Part shown: piece by piece, positions 10,457 to 21,600 of the stretch
Layout: each line of letters opens with the position of its first letter
Position numbering within the stretch: the first letter of the stretch is position 1
Source: Hemerocallis citrina
Lineage: Eukaryota; Streptophyta; Magnoliopsida; Asparagales; Asphodelaceae
DNA: 64,000 bases
Assembly (NCBI GenBank): GCA_017893485.1
Contig: CM030358.1
Location: 255,741,477-255,805,476, forward strand
Direction: 5' to 3'
Notes under the pieces: model-generated
The model's database searches: none
What the model was told of the DNA's origin: nothing
Seen by the model: only the letters and a program-made list of their open reading frames with translations
Program-made: the position numbers and the translations under genes

Positions 10457-11211
10457 GAATTTTTTACCAAATTATCCCACTTTGTAAAAGTATGTACCAA
10501 ACTGTCCCTGTTTGAAAGTTAAATACCAAAAAGTTCGTATCGCTAACGGATATAACGCGCCTGATAAAAATCTGCACGCTAACTTAGTAGCATGTGTTAG
10601 GGGCTACTATTTTTTCCCTCAAGTAAGAGTGTGCAAAAAAAATCTCATGTATAGACTCGCTAACTTCGTTAGTGCACCCATTTAATCCAGGCGCGCTAAC
10701 TGAGATAGCGATTGTAGATTGGTTTAATTTTAAAACACATGTTGGAGAAAAAAATGATGAAAAATATCAAGTATAGACTCGCTATCTCCGTTACCACACT
10801 CGCTAACGGAGATAGCGAGTGAATTGGCTTGCAGGAAAAAAATCATTGAGTTTAGACACACTATCTCAGTTAGCTTGTGTTTATATCATACTCGCTAATT
10901 GAGATAACATGTTTTGGGAGAGAAGTAGGATGGGAGTGCGACAAAGAGTGTGATTTAAGTGAAATCCAATCGACACTTGCTATCTCAGTTACCGCGTCTG
11001 GTTTGAATAAGCGCTAATAGAGATTGCGAGTCTATACTTGAGAATTTTCACTCAAACTTGAGGGTGAAAGTAGTGCACCCTAACACATGCAGACTGAATT
11101 AGCGTGCAGATTTTTATCAGGCGCGTTATCTCAGTTAGTGACATGAACTATTTGGTATTTAACTTTGAAACAGGGACAGTATACATACTGGGATAGTTCG
11201 GTAAAAAATTC
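10457..11211. mobile_element. Non-autonomous MULE c, 755 bp
   Basis: It begins GAATTTTTTACCAAATTATCC and ends with the inverse (GGTAAAAAATTC). Perfect 9-bp direct repeats aagtttaag flank it at 10448-10456 and 11212-11220. The interior has many GCTAAC/GATAGCG half-palindromes in both orientations, as in the other two local MULEs, but in this copy the right arm of the palindrome is often GATAGC. No ORF. Confidence 0.88.
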
Positions 11212-11304
11212 AAGTTTAAGTGCATATTGCCCACTAAGCATTTTCTTTATATAATAAAAAAATTATGACGACTCAAAAATAATCATTTAAACTTTTATTT
11301 CAAT

Positions 11305-11748
11305 AAACTCCTTACAGTTGAAATTCTTAATAAAAGGAATCTAGCATGGGGACAATTATGCCCCCTGTGCGCTTCCTCCTCTGAGAATGTCAACCACCTT
11401 TTTATTGAATGCGATTTCTCTCGATCACTCTGGAAAATACCCGTTCTAGCCTGGGAAATGGCTGACCTTCCGGTCAACATGGTCGACTGCTGGACGAAGC
11501 GCCCTCCGTCCTTAGCGCTTCACAAGTCATGGTTCCTTTCCTTTCAGATAATTATTTGGATAATCTGGAGGGAAAGGAATCACAGATTATTCCGTCAAAA
11601 TCTCTCCCCCCCTCGTATGTTATTTGACGAATTTTTGTTCTTATTCAAATTTTGGTCGTCTACTCTTAAGGATAGTTCTAGAGACGCCCTGAAATTCGAG
11701 AGATTGGAAAAAGCTACCCATTGTCTTATTAGACTCAACGCTTTCTAA
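11305..11748 (+). pseudogene. LINE ORF2 C-terminal fragment (zf-RVT)
   Basis: This is open for 147 codons with no start of its own. Near the beginning it has the reverse-transcriptase-associated zinc-finger pattern CPLC...NHLFIEC, followed by the WIIWRERNHRLF motif typical of plant L1 ORF2 tails. It aligns along its length with the end of the minus-strand ORF2 at 27001-27450. The polymerase and endonuclease are absent, so it cannot act on its own. Confidence 0.85.
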
Positions 11749-12920
11749 CTCTCTCTGTACATCATTGATGGATGTTTGCACGTTCTTATTATATTTTTAT
11801 TTTCTCTTTTCCTCTCATATTACTCTGCTTTTGTCTACTTTTTGCTACCCTGCTAGCTCTAATTGTTGTTTTCGACTATTTTAACTTGATGCTCCTGGGT
11901 GTTTGTGCTCGCAGGGTTAAAGGGTAGGGTTTCCTACTCTTATTATATTTTTTGGCAGCAGTTATAATCTGCTTATGGTCAAGCTCAACTCTGGAGCTTT
12001 TGGCATGTTGCTCGGTGCTACTTTGTGTTTTGGCTTAATCTTCATCCTGCTCCTGTTAGCTCTACTACCCTTCAGGTCTCTACTCTGGATTTTAATCGGA
12101 TCCTTCTGAGCGCAGCTTTATATTGATCTCTTTGGTGCAGCTCTCTATATAATTCTCCCAGACTTTTGTTTTATTGTGAATATGTTCATATCTGGTATTG
12201 TATTTTGCAGACCTTGGTGGTATCTGTGGTCTGTTTTTCTTTGGTTTGGGTGTAGTGGGGCTGGATGTTGGATTTCGAAGTTGATTATATATCTTAGCTG
12301 TGTTCTTCTTATGCATGATTATCTCCTTTTCAGTATATTATCTTGCTTGCATTGATGAGTCTCTCTGACTGGGCTCATTGTGATCGTTCTCGATGCCGCT
12401 TTTGTCTGGCTATCTGTTTCTTTTTTTCACTATTTGTAGCGGAGTGATTTGGTTTCGTTTGTTATATTTGTTTGAGCATTGTGTTCTGCTTTACCTGGAA
12501 GGAATTGGTACCCTGATAGGCTTTCCCTATTGCGACGCTTCCCAGTTTGGGTAGCGGTGTTCCTCCAGCGTTTTCAGGGTTTGTTATCGACGAGTGGGCT
12601 TCGTTTCTTCGCCGTTCCGCACCGTTGTTGTGCTGCCCTCCCCTTCAGTGTGAGGAGGCTCGCCTGCTGAAGCTTCCACCGGCATCCTATCCTTTGTTTG
12701 TTTGCGTTGGCTGTCTTCAGCGCTTGGCTTCTCCTCATCTATCGAGTGTGTTATTGTATCTGTTTATTGCTTTATTATCTATTCTATTTGTATCTTGTTT
12801 GAGGTGTATTGATTGTTCATTTGGGTGTTTGTTTTACATCTTGTAAGACCCTCTTATTGTAATATTGTTATTATTAATGCATGGCTGGAGTCTGTTGACT
12901 CTATCCGTTTCATCAAAAAA
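11305..12920 (+). mobile_element. 5'-truncated LINE (L1-type), + strand
   Basis: The insertion is flanked by a 13-bp target duplication cttttatttcaat (11292-11304 and 12921-12933). It starts abruptly inside ORF2, as expected from incomplete reverse transcription, and ends in a short A run (ATCAAAAAA). It comprises the last 147 codons of ORF2 (11305-11748) and about 1.17 kb of 3' UTR. The tail GGCTGGAGTC...GACTCTATC also closes the minus-strand LINE that follows, so the two copies belong to one family. Confidence 0.88.
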
Positions 12921-12933
12921 CCTTTTATTTCAA

Positions 12934-13207
12934 TTTCGTGTGATTTATTACTAGCCAAAATTTCAGTGTACAGCAATAGACAATATTTGAAATTTTGGCC
13001 AACTGAGCTCATTCACCCCCTCAAAATATAGTCACAACTTCAGATTCGTAATTATTTGGAAAATTGCATAAACATGTGTTATAATCATTCATAACTATAT
13101 AAAAAACTATAATAAAAATTATATAAATCATAAAAATGAATTGCATTGTCAACTATAAATAGACCAGTACTAATTATGATGATATCTTCATGTATTTAGT
13201 ATAGAAT
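12934..13207. other. Spacer between the two LINEs
   Basis: AT-rich with no gene. It includes a dispersed repeat at 13122-13209 that recurs at 50762-50851 and carries CTATAAATAGAC, a TATA-box-like word. Confidence 0.5.
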
Positions 13208-13209
13208 AC
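13122..13209 (+). repeat. 88-bp dispersed repeat, copy 1
   Basis: It is about 90 percent identical by eye to 50762-50851 in the same orientation. It contains ATAAATCATAAAAATGAA and CTATAAATAGAC. It may be a fragment of an LTR or of a promoter; the two copies lie just outside the two ends of the copia/LINE assembly. Confidence 0.65.
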
Positions 13210-14957
13210 GATGGCATTTTTTTTTTTTTTTGATCGATCAGATAGAGTCTTGCGACTCCAGCCATCAACAAAAAATATATTAATAAGAACATAATCGTAT
13301 AATTTTACAAGATGTAAAATGAAACATACCGAAGACACCCCATATTAAACACACAACCCCTAGCAGGCAATCATACAAGGATTACAAACGTCGACAATGA
13401 ACAAAAGAAATGCCGGGAGAACAGGACGCAGCAGGAACCCATAGGTGACAATCCCAGTTGGCCGCAAGGATTGCCAAGTAACTGGAAGGGGGAGGGAGTT
13501 CGAGTGCATCACTGGCTTCTGGTCGTAGAAATGTGGGACCCAAACACGTCCGAAGAGATAGCCTGCTGCGTTGAAAACACCGGTGGAGCGGAGCCGCCCG
13601 AAGGAACACCCATCACTATGAGCACTCAGCACACTAAACAGCCTCCAAACCGGTACAATCGACAAGGGGAGGGCAAGCAACCGGGGTTGAACCCACCCTA
13701 CTGATACGAGCACGCCTATGATTGACATCAGCTAAGCGTGGAAGCAGGTAGAGCTCGAAAAGGGGTCAGGAGACCCAAATGCGCTCTAAAGATGAAAGCG
13801 GACAAAACAACCGCACCACCAAGGGGGAGCTCATACTGCCCCAACCATAAAAGATCGAACCAGATCACCGCAAGCACCGTTCACTAAAAACAAAGATAAG
13901 GGCCAGAGGCCGAAGCCATTCATCCCAAAAACGACCTGAAGCCATTCATCAAAAAAACGACCTGAAGCCAACAACACTTAAGATGCTACAATTTAGATCA
14001 ATATGCACCGATCACCCTCAAGCAGCTGCTCAGCTGCAAAAAACCCCAGGAACCAAAAAAAGAATTGTGATAAGGGGTCGAAATCATAAAGGAAGAAGAA
14101 AGCATAATAAAGGCCTGTGGAAAGATAAGAGAAAATAGCACTAATAACTTCAATTACAAACCGGAAGAGATAACAAATAAAAAGCGCTAACATCAAGTAG
14201 CGAAAGTAGCTTCCAGTGCCAACATCTTAAAGGCATAATCTGTAGCGCCCCGAATTTCTAATATGATATCTTAGAAAATACGTGACACAATCCCAGCATC
14301 AACTTCAATGTAACATTAAACACAACCAACTCCACTAAAATTTTCAACTTTTATTACAACTTTTACAAAGCACAGCGGAATTCTAAACATCTCAACTCAT
14401 AATTTTCTTTTCATTTACAACACAAAACTATCTCAAATCTGCTTTTACAATTTACACAAAACTCTTTCAAATCAATTTATCTCAAAAACTATCTCAAGCA
14501 TCCCACCTCCGACTCAAAGCAACAACCTGCAACACATGAGGCTAGAGATGATCCCTAACCCCCAAAACTAAAGGGGTCAGCCATAAATGGTGTGAGTGAC
14601 ATAAAACGACAACAACATAAATGAACATTAATCATGAATCCTTAAGCAACAGGTAGTAAACATGAATACATAAAATACGAAGTAGCAAGGAAAAGTAAAC
14701 CACAAGTGAGACTAAACCAAGTGTCAAGTGTAGAAAACAGGAAATCCACATGCATAAAACCAAGTCAAGAAAACACAAATTCTATATGCGGACTCTCTAA
14801 TGCGTACTTGTCGAAGTCTATGCATCCCATTCTACATAGGTTCGGTGCAAGCCCTTAACGTCTCCACATCATAGGGTTCAATCCCCCGCTATGCAACTTA
14901 TCCTATCACGATGACTACTACGAGATAAAAATAAGCTGTGAGTAGTAGCCTATGCCC

Positions 14958-15290
14958 GATAATTCCGGAGATCAATCCCACACCACAAGTAAATACCGTG
15001 ATAATTCCGGAGATATATCCCACACCACAAGTAATCTACCGTGATAATTCCGGAGATTAAATCCCACACCGAAATATTAACACATCATCACACGAATACC
15101 ACATATGCGTCGCCTCGACTCCGATAATTCCGGAGATCAATCCCACACCGAAAGCAACTACTTGGATAATTCCAGAGATATATCTCACACCCAAAGTAAA
15201 ATACTTGGATAATTCCAGAGATAGATCCCACACCCAAAGTAAGATACTTCGATAATTCCGGAGATTAAATCCCACACTGAAAGCCATACT
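14958..15290. repeat. 42-43 bp minisatellite in solo LTR
   Basis: Seven copies of GATAATTCCGGAGAT...TCCCACACC were counted. Starts are at 14958, 15000, 15042, 15123, 15165, 15208 and 15251, so spacing is 42-43 bp with one 81-bp gap. Confidence 0.85.
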
Positions 15291-15739
15291 GAGGTACTTG
15301 ACTCATGTTCCCGTTCATCATATCACCACTAGTGCCTGTCCTTATTACTTTTGGGTTATTCAATTACTCAACGAATCTCCTAGAGTGGTGTACCCTACCG
15401 GACTTAACTCAAAACTGAATAACTGAAATGCCTCAGCAGGCATCAACAAAATAACTCAACACCGGTATACTAGGGTCACACACGCCTCTAGAGACTCAAA
15501 CTCAAAGGTCTAAATCAGCTTTCCACTAAACAAAATAGCTCAACTGAATATCTCAAAATCATATGTTTAACTGAATATCAAGTATAGGCTAAAATATCTG
15601 AAGACTAATCATTGAAAGAATACTCAAGTTATGAAAACTCATCAGTACCAGTCGACTTATACTGTGGTAAGTCGACTGTCCAGAGGAAAAATATCCATGA
15701 TTTTAAGAAATTAGACACTACAAAAGATACTCGATTTAC

Positions 15740-15985
15740 CGGCGAATATTCCCCGGCATTTTACTAGTAGCGCCGGGGTAGGGAGCGAATAGGAATGAGG
15801 CGCTAGATGGGATGGTTATACACCGGCGGTCGCTTTAAAATGCCGGTCAATCCGCGTATTCACCGGCATTTTATTTAAAAATGCCAGTAAAGTGTATTAT
15901 TCACTGGCATTTTAATAATAAACGCCGGTGAATATATCGACACATTCACCGGCGTGTCTAATTGAAACGCCGGTGAATAAGCTGC
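15740..15985. promoter_or_regulatory. Left subterminal CCGGCG repeats of CACTA
   Basis: About nine words of the type CACCGGCRTTTTA or AACGCCGGTGAAT occur in both orientations within 250 bp of the left end. They mirror the right-end array. In En/Spm elements such repeats bind the element-encoded DNA-binding protein; that role here is by analogy. Confidence 0.75.
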
Positions 15986-16310
15986 GATAAATCCAATCTA
16001 CCCTAACCTTTCGCTCGCCATTTTCCCAAACCCCAAAAAAATAAAAAAAAAGGGGGCGCCATTTTCTGCGCGTTTGCCTCCGCCGCTTCGTCCTCTTCGA
16101 CAGCCTTCAACCTTTCGTCATCGTCCCTTCTTCCCTTCGTTATTTTCGATTTCCCTCCTCCCTCTCTCAATTTGGAGGGGAATCGGCGATCGGAAACCAC
16201 CGTGTCGCCCCGCTCTCTCTCTATCTCCTCCCCCCCGCGCTCGTCGCCCCGCTCTCTCTCTCTCTCTCTTCGGTATCATCTCTTGATTTCCCTTATTTTT
16301 GAAACTTAGC

Positions 16311-18385
16311 ATGTTTTTTCTGATAGATGCATCTTGATTTCCTTAACATGAATGGTTTAGTTGGGATGAAGAATTAATAGAAAAATATATGCTTAGGTAC
16401 TGGAAATTTTCAAAAAAGAAGCTGATTTCATGCATCTGATTGTTATCTTGGCATGTTTTTTTAACCAAAATGGGTTCACTGTGAACTGAGGATGCTATAG
16501 CTACGTATGCCAAAATCCTCCGGAAATGCACAACAATTGGGTTTTAGATTTAGTTGGGCTAAAGAATTAGTAGAGCAACATATATGCTCAGATAATAGAA
16601 ATTTTCATTTCAAGATACTGTTAAAGTAACCTGTTTGCCCTCTTTGGCATGATTTTTTAACCAAAAATGGGTTCACTTCCAAACTGAGTATGCTGCTAGA
16701 ATTTTCATCTTCTTTTACTGTTAATGAAGCTTATTTCATGCATCTGATTGTCTTCTTGGCATGTTTTTTTGACCAAAATGGGTTCACTGTGAACTGAGGA
16801 TGCTATAGCTACGTATGCCAAAATCCTCCGGATATGCACAGCAATTGGGTTTTAGATTTAGTTGGGCTCAAGAATTAGTAGAGCAACATATAAGCTCAGA
16901 TAATGGAAATTTTCATTTCAAGATACTGTTAAAGTAACCTGTTTGCCATCTTTGGCATGATTTTTTAACCAAAAATGGGTTCACTTCCAAACTGAGTATG
17001 CTGCTAGAATTTCCATCTTCTTTTACTGTTAATGAAGCTTATTTCATGCATCTGATTGTCTTCTTGGCATGTTTTTTTGACCAAAATGGGTTCACTGTGA
17101 ACTGAGGATGCTATAGCTACGTATGCCAAAATCCTCCGGATATGCACAGCAATTGGGTTTTAGATTTAGTTGGGCTCAAGAATTAGTAGAGTAACATATA
17201 AGCTCAGATAATGGAAATTTTCATTTCAAGATACTGTTAAAGTAACCTGTTTGCCCTCTTTGGCATGATTTTTTAACCAAAAATGGGTTCACTTCCAAAC
17301 TAAGTATGCTGCTAGAATTTTCATGTTCTTTTACTGTTAAAGAAGCTGATTTCATGCATCTGATTGTCATCTTGGCATGTTTTTTTAACCAAAATGGGTT
17401 CACTGTGAACTGAGGATGCTATAGCTACGTATGCCAAAATCCTCCGGAAATGCACAACAATTGGGTTTTAGATTTAGTTGGGCTAAAGAATTAGTAGAGC
17501 AACATATATGCTCAGATAATGGAAATTTTCATTTCAAGATACTGTTAAAGTAACCTATTTGCCCTCTTTGGCATGATTTTTTAACCAAAAATGGGTTCAC
17601 TTCCAAACTGAGTATGCTGCTAGAATTTTCATCTTCTTTTACTGTTAATGAAGCTTATTTCATGCATCTGATTGTCTTCTTGGCATGTTTTTTTGACCAA
17701 AATGGGTTCACTGTGAACTGAGGATGCTATAGCTACGTATGCCAAAATCCTCTGGATATGTACAGCAATTGGGTTTTAGATTTAGTTGGGCTCAAGAATT
17801 AGTAGAGCAACATATAAGCTCAGATAATGGAAATTTTCATTTCAAGATACTGTTAAAGTAACCTGTTTGCCATCTTTGGCATGATTTTTTAACCAAAAAT
17901 GGGTTCACTTCCAAACTGAGTATGCTGCTAGAATTTTCATCTTCCTTTACTGTTAATGAAGCTTATTTCATGCATCTGATTGTCTTCTTGGCATTTTTTT
18001 GACCAAAATGGGTTCACTGTGAACTGAGGATGCTATAGCTACGTATGCCAAAATCCTCCGGATATGCACAGCAATTGGATTTTAGATTTAGTTGGGCTCA
18101 AGAATTAGTAGAGCAACATATAAGCTCAGATAATGGAAATTTTCATTTCAAGATACTGTTAAAGTAACCTGTTTGCCCTCTTTGGCATGATTTTTTAACC
18201 AAAAATGGGTTCACTTCCAAACTAAGTATGCTGCTAGAATTTTCATGTTCTTTTACTGTTAAAGAAGCTGATTTCATGCATCTGATTGTCATCTTGGCAT
18301 GTTTTTTTAACCAAAATGGGTTCACTGTGAACTGAGGATGCTATAGCTACGTATGCCAAAATCCTCCGGATATGCACAACAATTT
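16311..18385 (+). repeat. 308-bp tandem repeats, block 1 (5' UTR intron)
   Basis: Nearly seven copies of a unit of about 307-308 bp. Landmarks are GGTTCACTGTGAACTGAGG, CCAAAATCCTCCGGA and TTTTTAACCAAAAATGGG. Copies are almost identical. The block lies between a CTCTTCG|GTATC donor-like site at 16272/16273 and a TTGACAG acceptor ending at 18628, just before the ATG, so it probably fills a 5' UTR intron. Confidence 0.9.
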
Positions 18386-18635
18386 AATACACCGATTTAA
18401 TTATCTTCCTATTTTTTTCTGCTTGGTGTTATTTACATTAAACTATGCTTAGTGTCATTTGAACCAAACTATCATTGTAATTTAATTTGTTGCAAATCTC
18501 ATTTTTTAAATTTTTTTATAATTATGTTGGTTTGTTAATCCTACTAAAGTACAAATTTTATGATAGTTATTATAAACATGTTATTAATTAAATTTGCATA
18601 TCTAAGGACGTTATTGAATCCTTGACAGGTACAAC

Positions 18636-21600
18636 ATGCCGAGGCGTGGAAAGAGGATAAATATAAATGATGGCAACGAGAGCCATGGGGATGAGCAACC
18701 ACTACATAATAGTGGCAGTCAAACAGATGAGGGTGAGGGTAGCACGCCGCCCACTGTCAAAAAACATCGTGGGCGAACTAAGATGACGAATATTTGGAGG
18801 CTTCAGAATGACGAAAGGATCGTGGTAGAGGTAAACGGTGTCGGGCAACCGGTTGGCGATAACGCCAGCAAATTTTCTTCCTTTATTGGGGTTATAGCAA
18901 GGAACCCCCGGATACTTCCTTTGTCATACGAGAGTTGGCCGAAGGTGCCAACCACGACAAAGGCCACTGCTATTACGACAATCAAGGTATTTCTCATCTA
19001 AAATAAATAATTGGTCGGTGCAAATATATAATTGAAATATGTATTTTTAGTGATGGGTAATAAATTTTGCAGCAATACTTCTCGTTCGCCGACTCCCTTA
19101 CGCCTTGGGTTGAAAAGTCACTCTCCAAAAAGTGGAGGGACTACAAGAGTGACTTGAAGGCGAAGTTTTATGATAAAGACCTTTCAGAGGAGGAGAATGC
19201 AATGAATGTGCCAGAAAATGTGGAGCCTTCAGATTGGCAATTTCTTGTGCACTACTGGAGTTCGGCGATCGGTCAGGTATTTACATTAAAGGCACAAAAA
19301 TCTAATGAGTATGTGGTTGTATGGCTACTGTAATGAATTTTTCTGCTAACTTCATTGTGGCATGTACAGAAAAGGGCGGAGGTGGGAGTTGCCAGTCGGT
19401 CAAAGCAGCTAGTGTTGCACACCGCTGGTACACAGAGCTTCGCTCTGGTTCGGGAAGAATCGGTAGGCGCAATCGTATTGAAGATTTTTTACTTACAGTT
19501 ATATGTTTATAACCATTTCATCTTACTAATATATAGGCAGAAGATTTGGGGGGTCCTACGGAGTTTGGCGACATTGACTTTTTCGATGCCACCCACAAAT
19601 CGAAGGATGGGACGTATGCGAGCCCTGAGGAAGCACGGATTTATGTAATTTGTGAACTAATATCTAATGAGTAGTCGAAATCTCATCTGCTTTTAACTCT
19701 GATTGTTATGTCCTTTTACAGACTAACGCTCAGAAAAGGTATGATAAAGTCTCTTCCGCTTTAGATTCTGACCCTACGGCGGCACGCACAGATTGGCGTA
19801 CCCGGCAGAGAGTTGCCTTGACCGTGGTTAGGGGAAAGGAGAGGCATGGACGTGTCCGTGGTATGGGGCTAGAACCAACCCCCTCGCAGCTATTCGGACG
19901 GAGTGAATCTAGTTCAAGTGCCAATCAGGACGAGGAGATGACTTCATTAAAGGCACAAATTGCACTCCTACAAGAACAAATGGCCAATTTAATAGGGCAG
20001 CAATCCCAAGTCCCACCCTCGGTAAGTATTTAGATTGGTATTTTTAAAGAGATTATGGTCTTGAATGCATGAAAGACACGTACTAGTATTTGTGAGTCTG
20101 CATTGTGGCTGTCGTCTATAAGCATTTTGTCTATGTTTCTTAAGTGGGCTGTGATTAGAAAGAAAGAGCTGGAGTGGAGATCTGGAAACCCATATAGAGA
20201 CATCTCGTTTATTATAATCTATACTTATTGTTGGACCAGCTCCCTCTTGCTGTTGTTGCTGATGTCTCTTTGTGTGCGTGTGTTGAAGAGAATGAAGGGA
20301 TGAGAGAGAGATGAGGAAAATGCCGCTATGTTAGACTGGTGTATCCTCATTCTCTACCATCCCTCTTTCTGGCTCCATATATGGCTTATATATTAAATTG
20401 GTTTTCTTCCACGATGACAGTCCGTAATACTATACTTGATATGAGCCCTGTTCATAGCTGCACCCTATTGCATACTCACAAACAACTAATACGTGTCGTT
20501 CATGCATTGTATGACCAACCCCACTTTGGCACATAACATGCTTAGATGACATTGTATGACCTGCAAATAAGGTTTGTTCAGCCGTGTTGTTGTACTGATT
20601 TGGAGGATTTTGGTATGCTAGCAGCATACTTAGTTTCACAGTGAACCCATTTTTTGTTAAAAAATCATGCCAAAGATGGCAAACAGGTTCTCTAACAGTA
20701 TCTGAGCTTATATGTTGCTCTACCAATTCTTTAGCCCAACTAAATCTAAAACCCAATTGTTGTGCATTTCCGGAGGATTTTGGCATACGTACCTATAGCA
20801 TCCTCAGTTCACAGTGAACCCATTTTGGTAAAAAAAACATGCCAAGATGACAATCAGATGCATGAGATAAGCTTCATTAACAGTAAAAGAAGATGAGGAT
20901 GGCAATCATACCAAAGATGGCAATCAGGTTACTTTAACAGTATCTTAAAATGAAAATTTCCATTATCTGAGCATATATGTTTCTTTAACAGTGACTGTGA
21001 ATAATTGTTCTTAATTGGGCTGTGATTAGAAAGAGACGAGTTGGAGTGGAGATCTGGAAACCCATATAGAGACATCTTGTTCATAATAATTTATTATTAT
21101 TGTTGTTCTTGTCGATCTTGCTGTTGTTGCTGATGTCTCTATGTGTTCGTGTGCTGAAGGGAAAGAAGGGACGAGAGAGAGATGAGGAAAATGCCACTAT
21201 GTTAGCCTGGTGTATCCTCATTCTCTACCATTCCTCTTTGAGGCCTTCTATATTTGGTTTCCTTCCACGAAGACAATTCCTTAAAACTACACTTGATATG
21301 AGCCCTATTCGTCATTTTCGATTTCCCTCCTCCGCGCTTTCTCTCTCTCTCTCTTCGGTATCATCTCTTGATTTCCCTTATTTTTCAAACTTAGCATGTT
21401 TTTTCAGATAGATGCATCTTGATTTCCTTAACATGAATGGTTTAGTTGGGATGAAGAATTAATAGAAAAATCTATGCTTAGATACTGAAAATTTTCATGT
21501 TCTTTTACTGTTAATGAAGCTGATTTCATGCATCTGATTGTCTTCTTGGCATGCTTTTTTGACCAAAATGGGTTCACTGTGAACTGAGGATGCTATAGGT

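Noticed and set aside
12479..12846. Overlapping + strand ORFs of 63 and 99 codons
   Set aside because: They are in the 3' UTR of the truncated LINE and have unrelated overlapping frames.
13360..13728. 122-codon minus-strand ORF
   Set aside because: It lies in the LINE 3' UTR, aligned with non-coding sequence in the + LINE copy, and has no domain.
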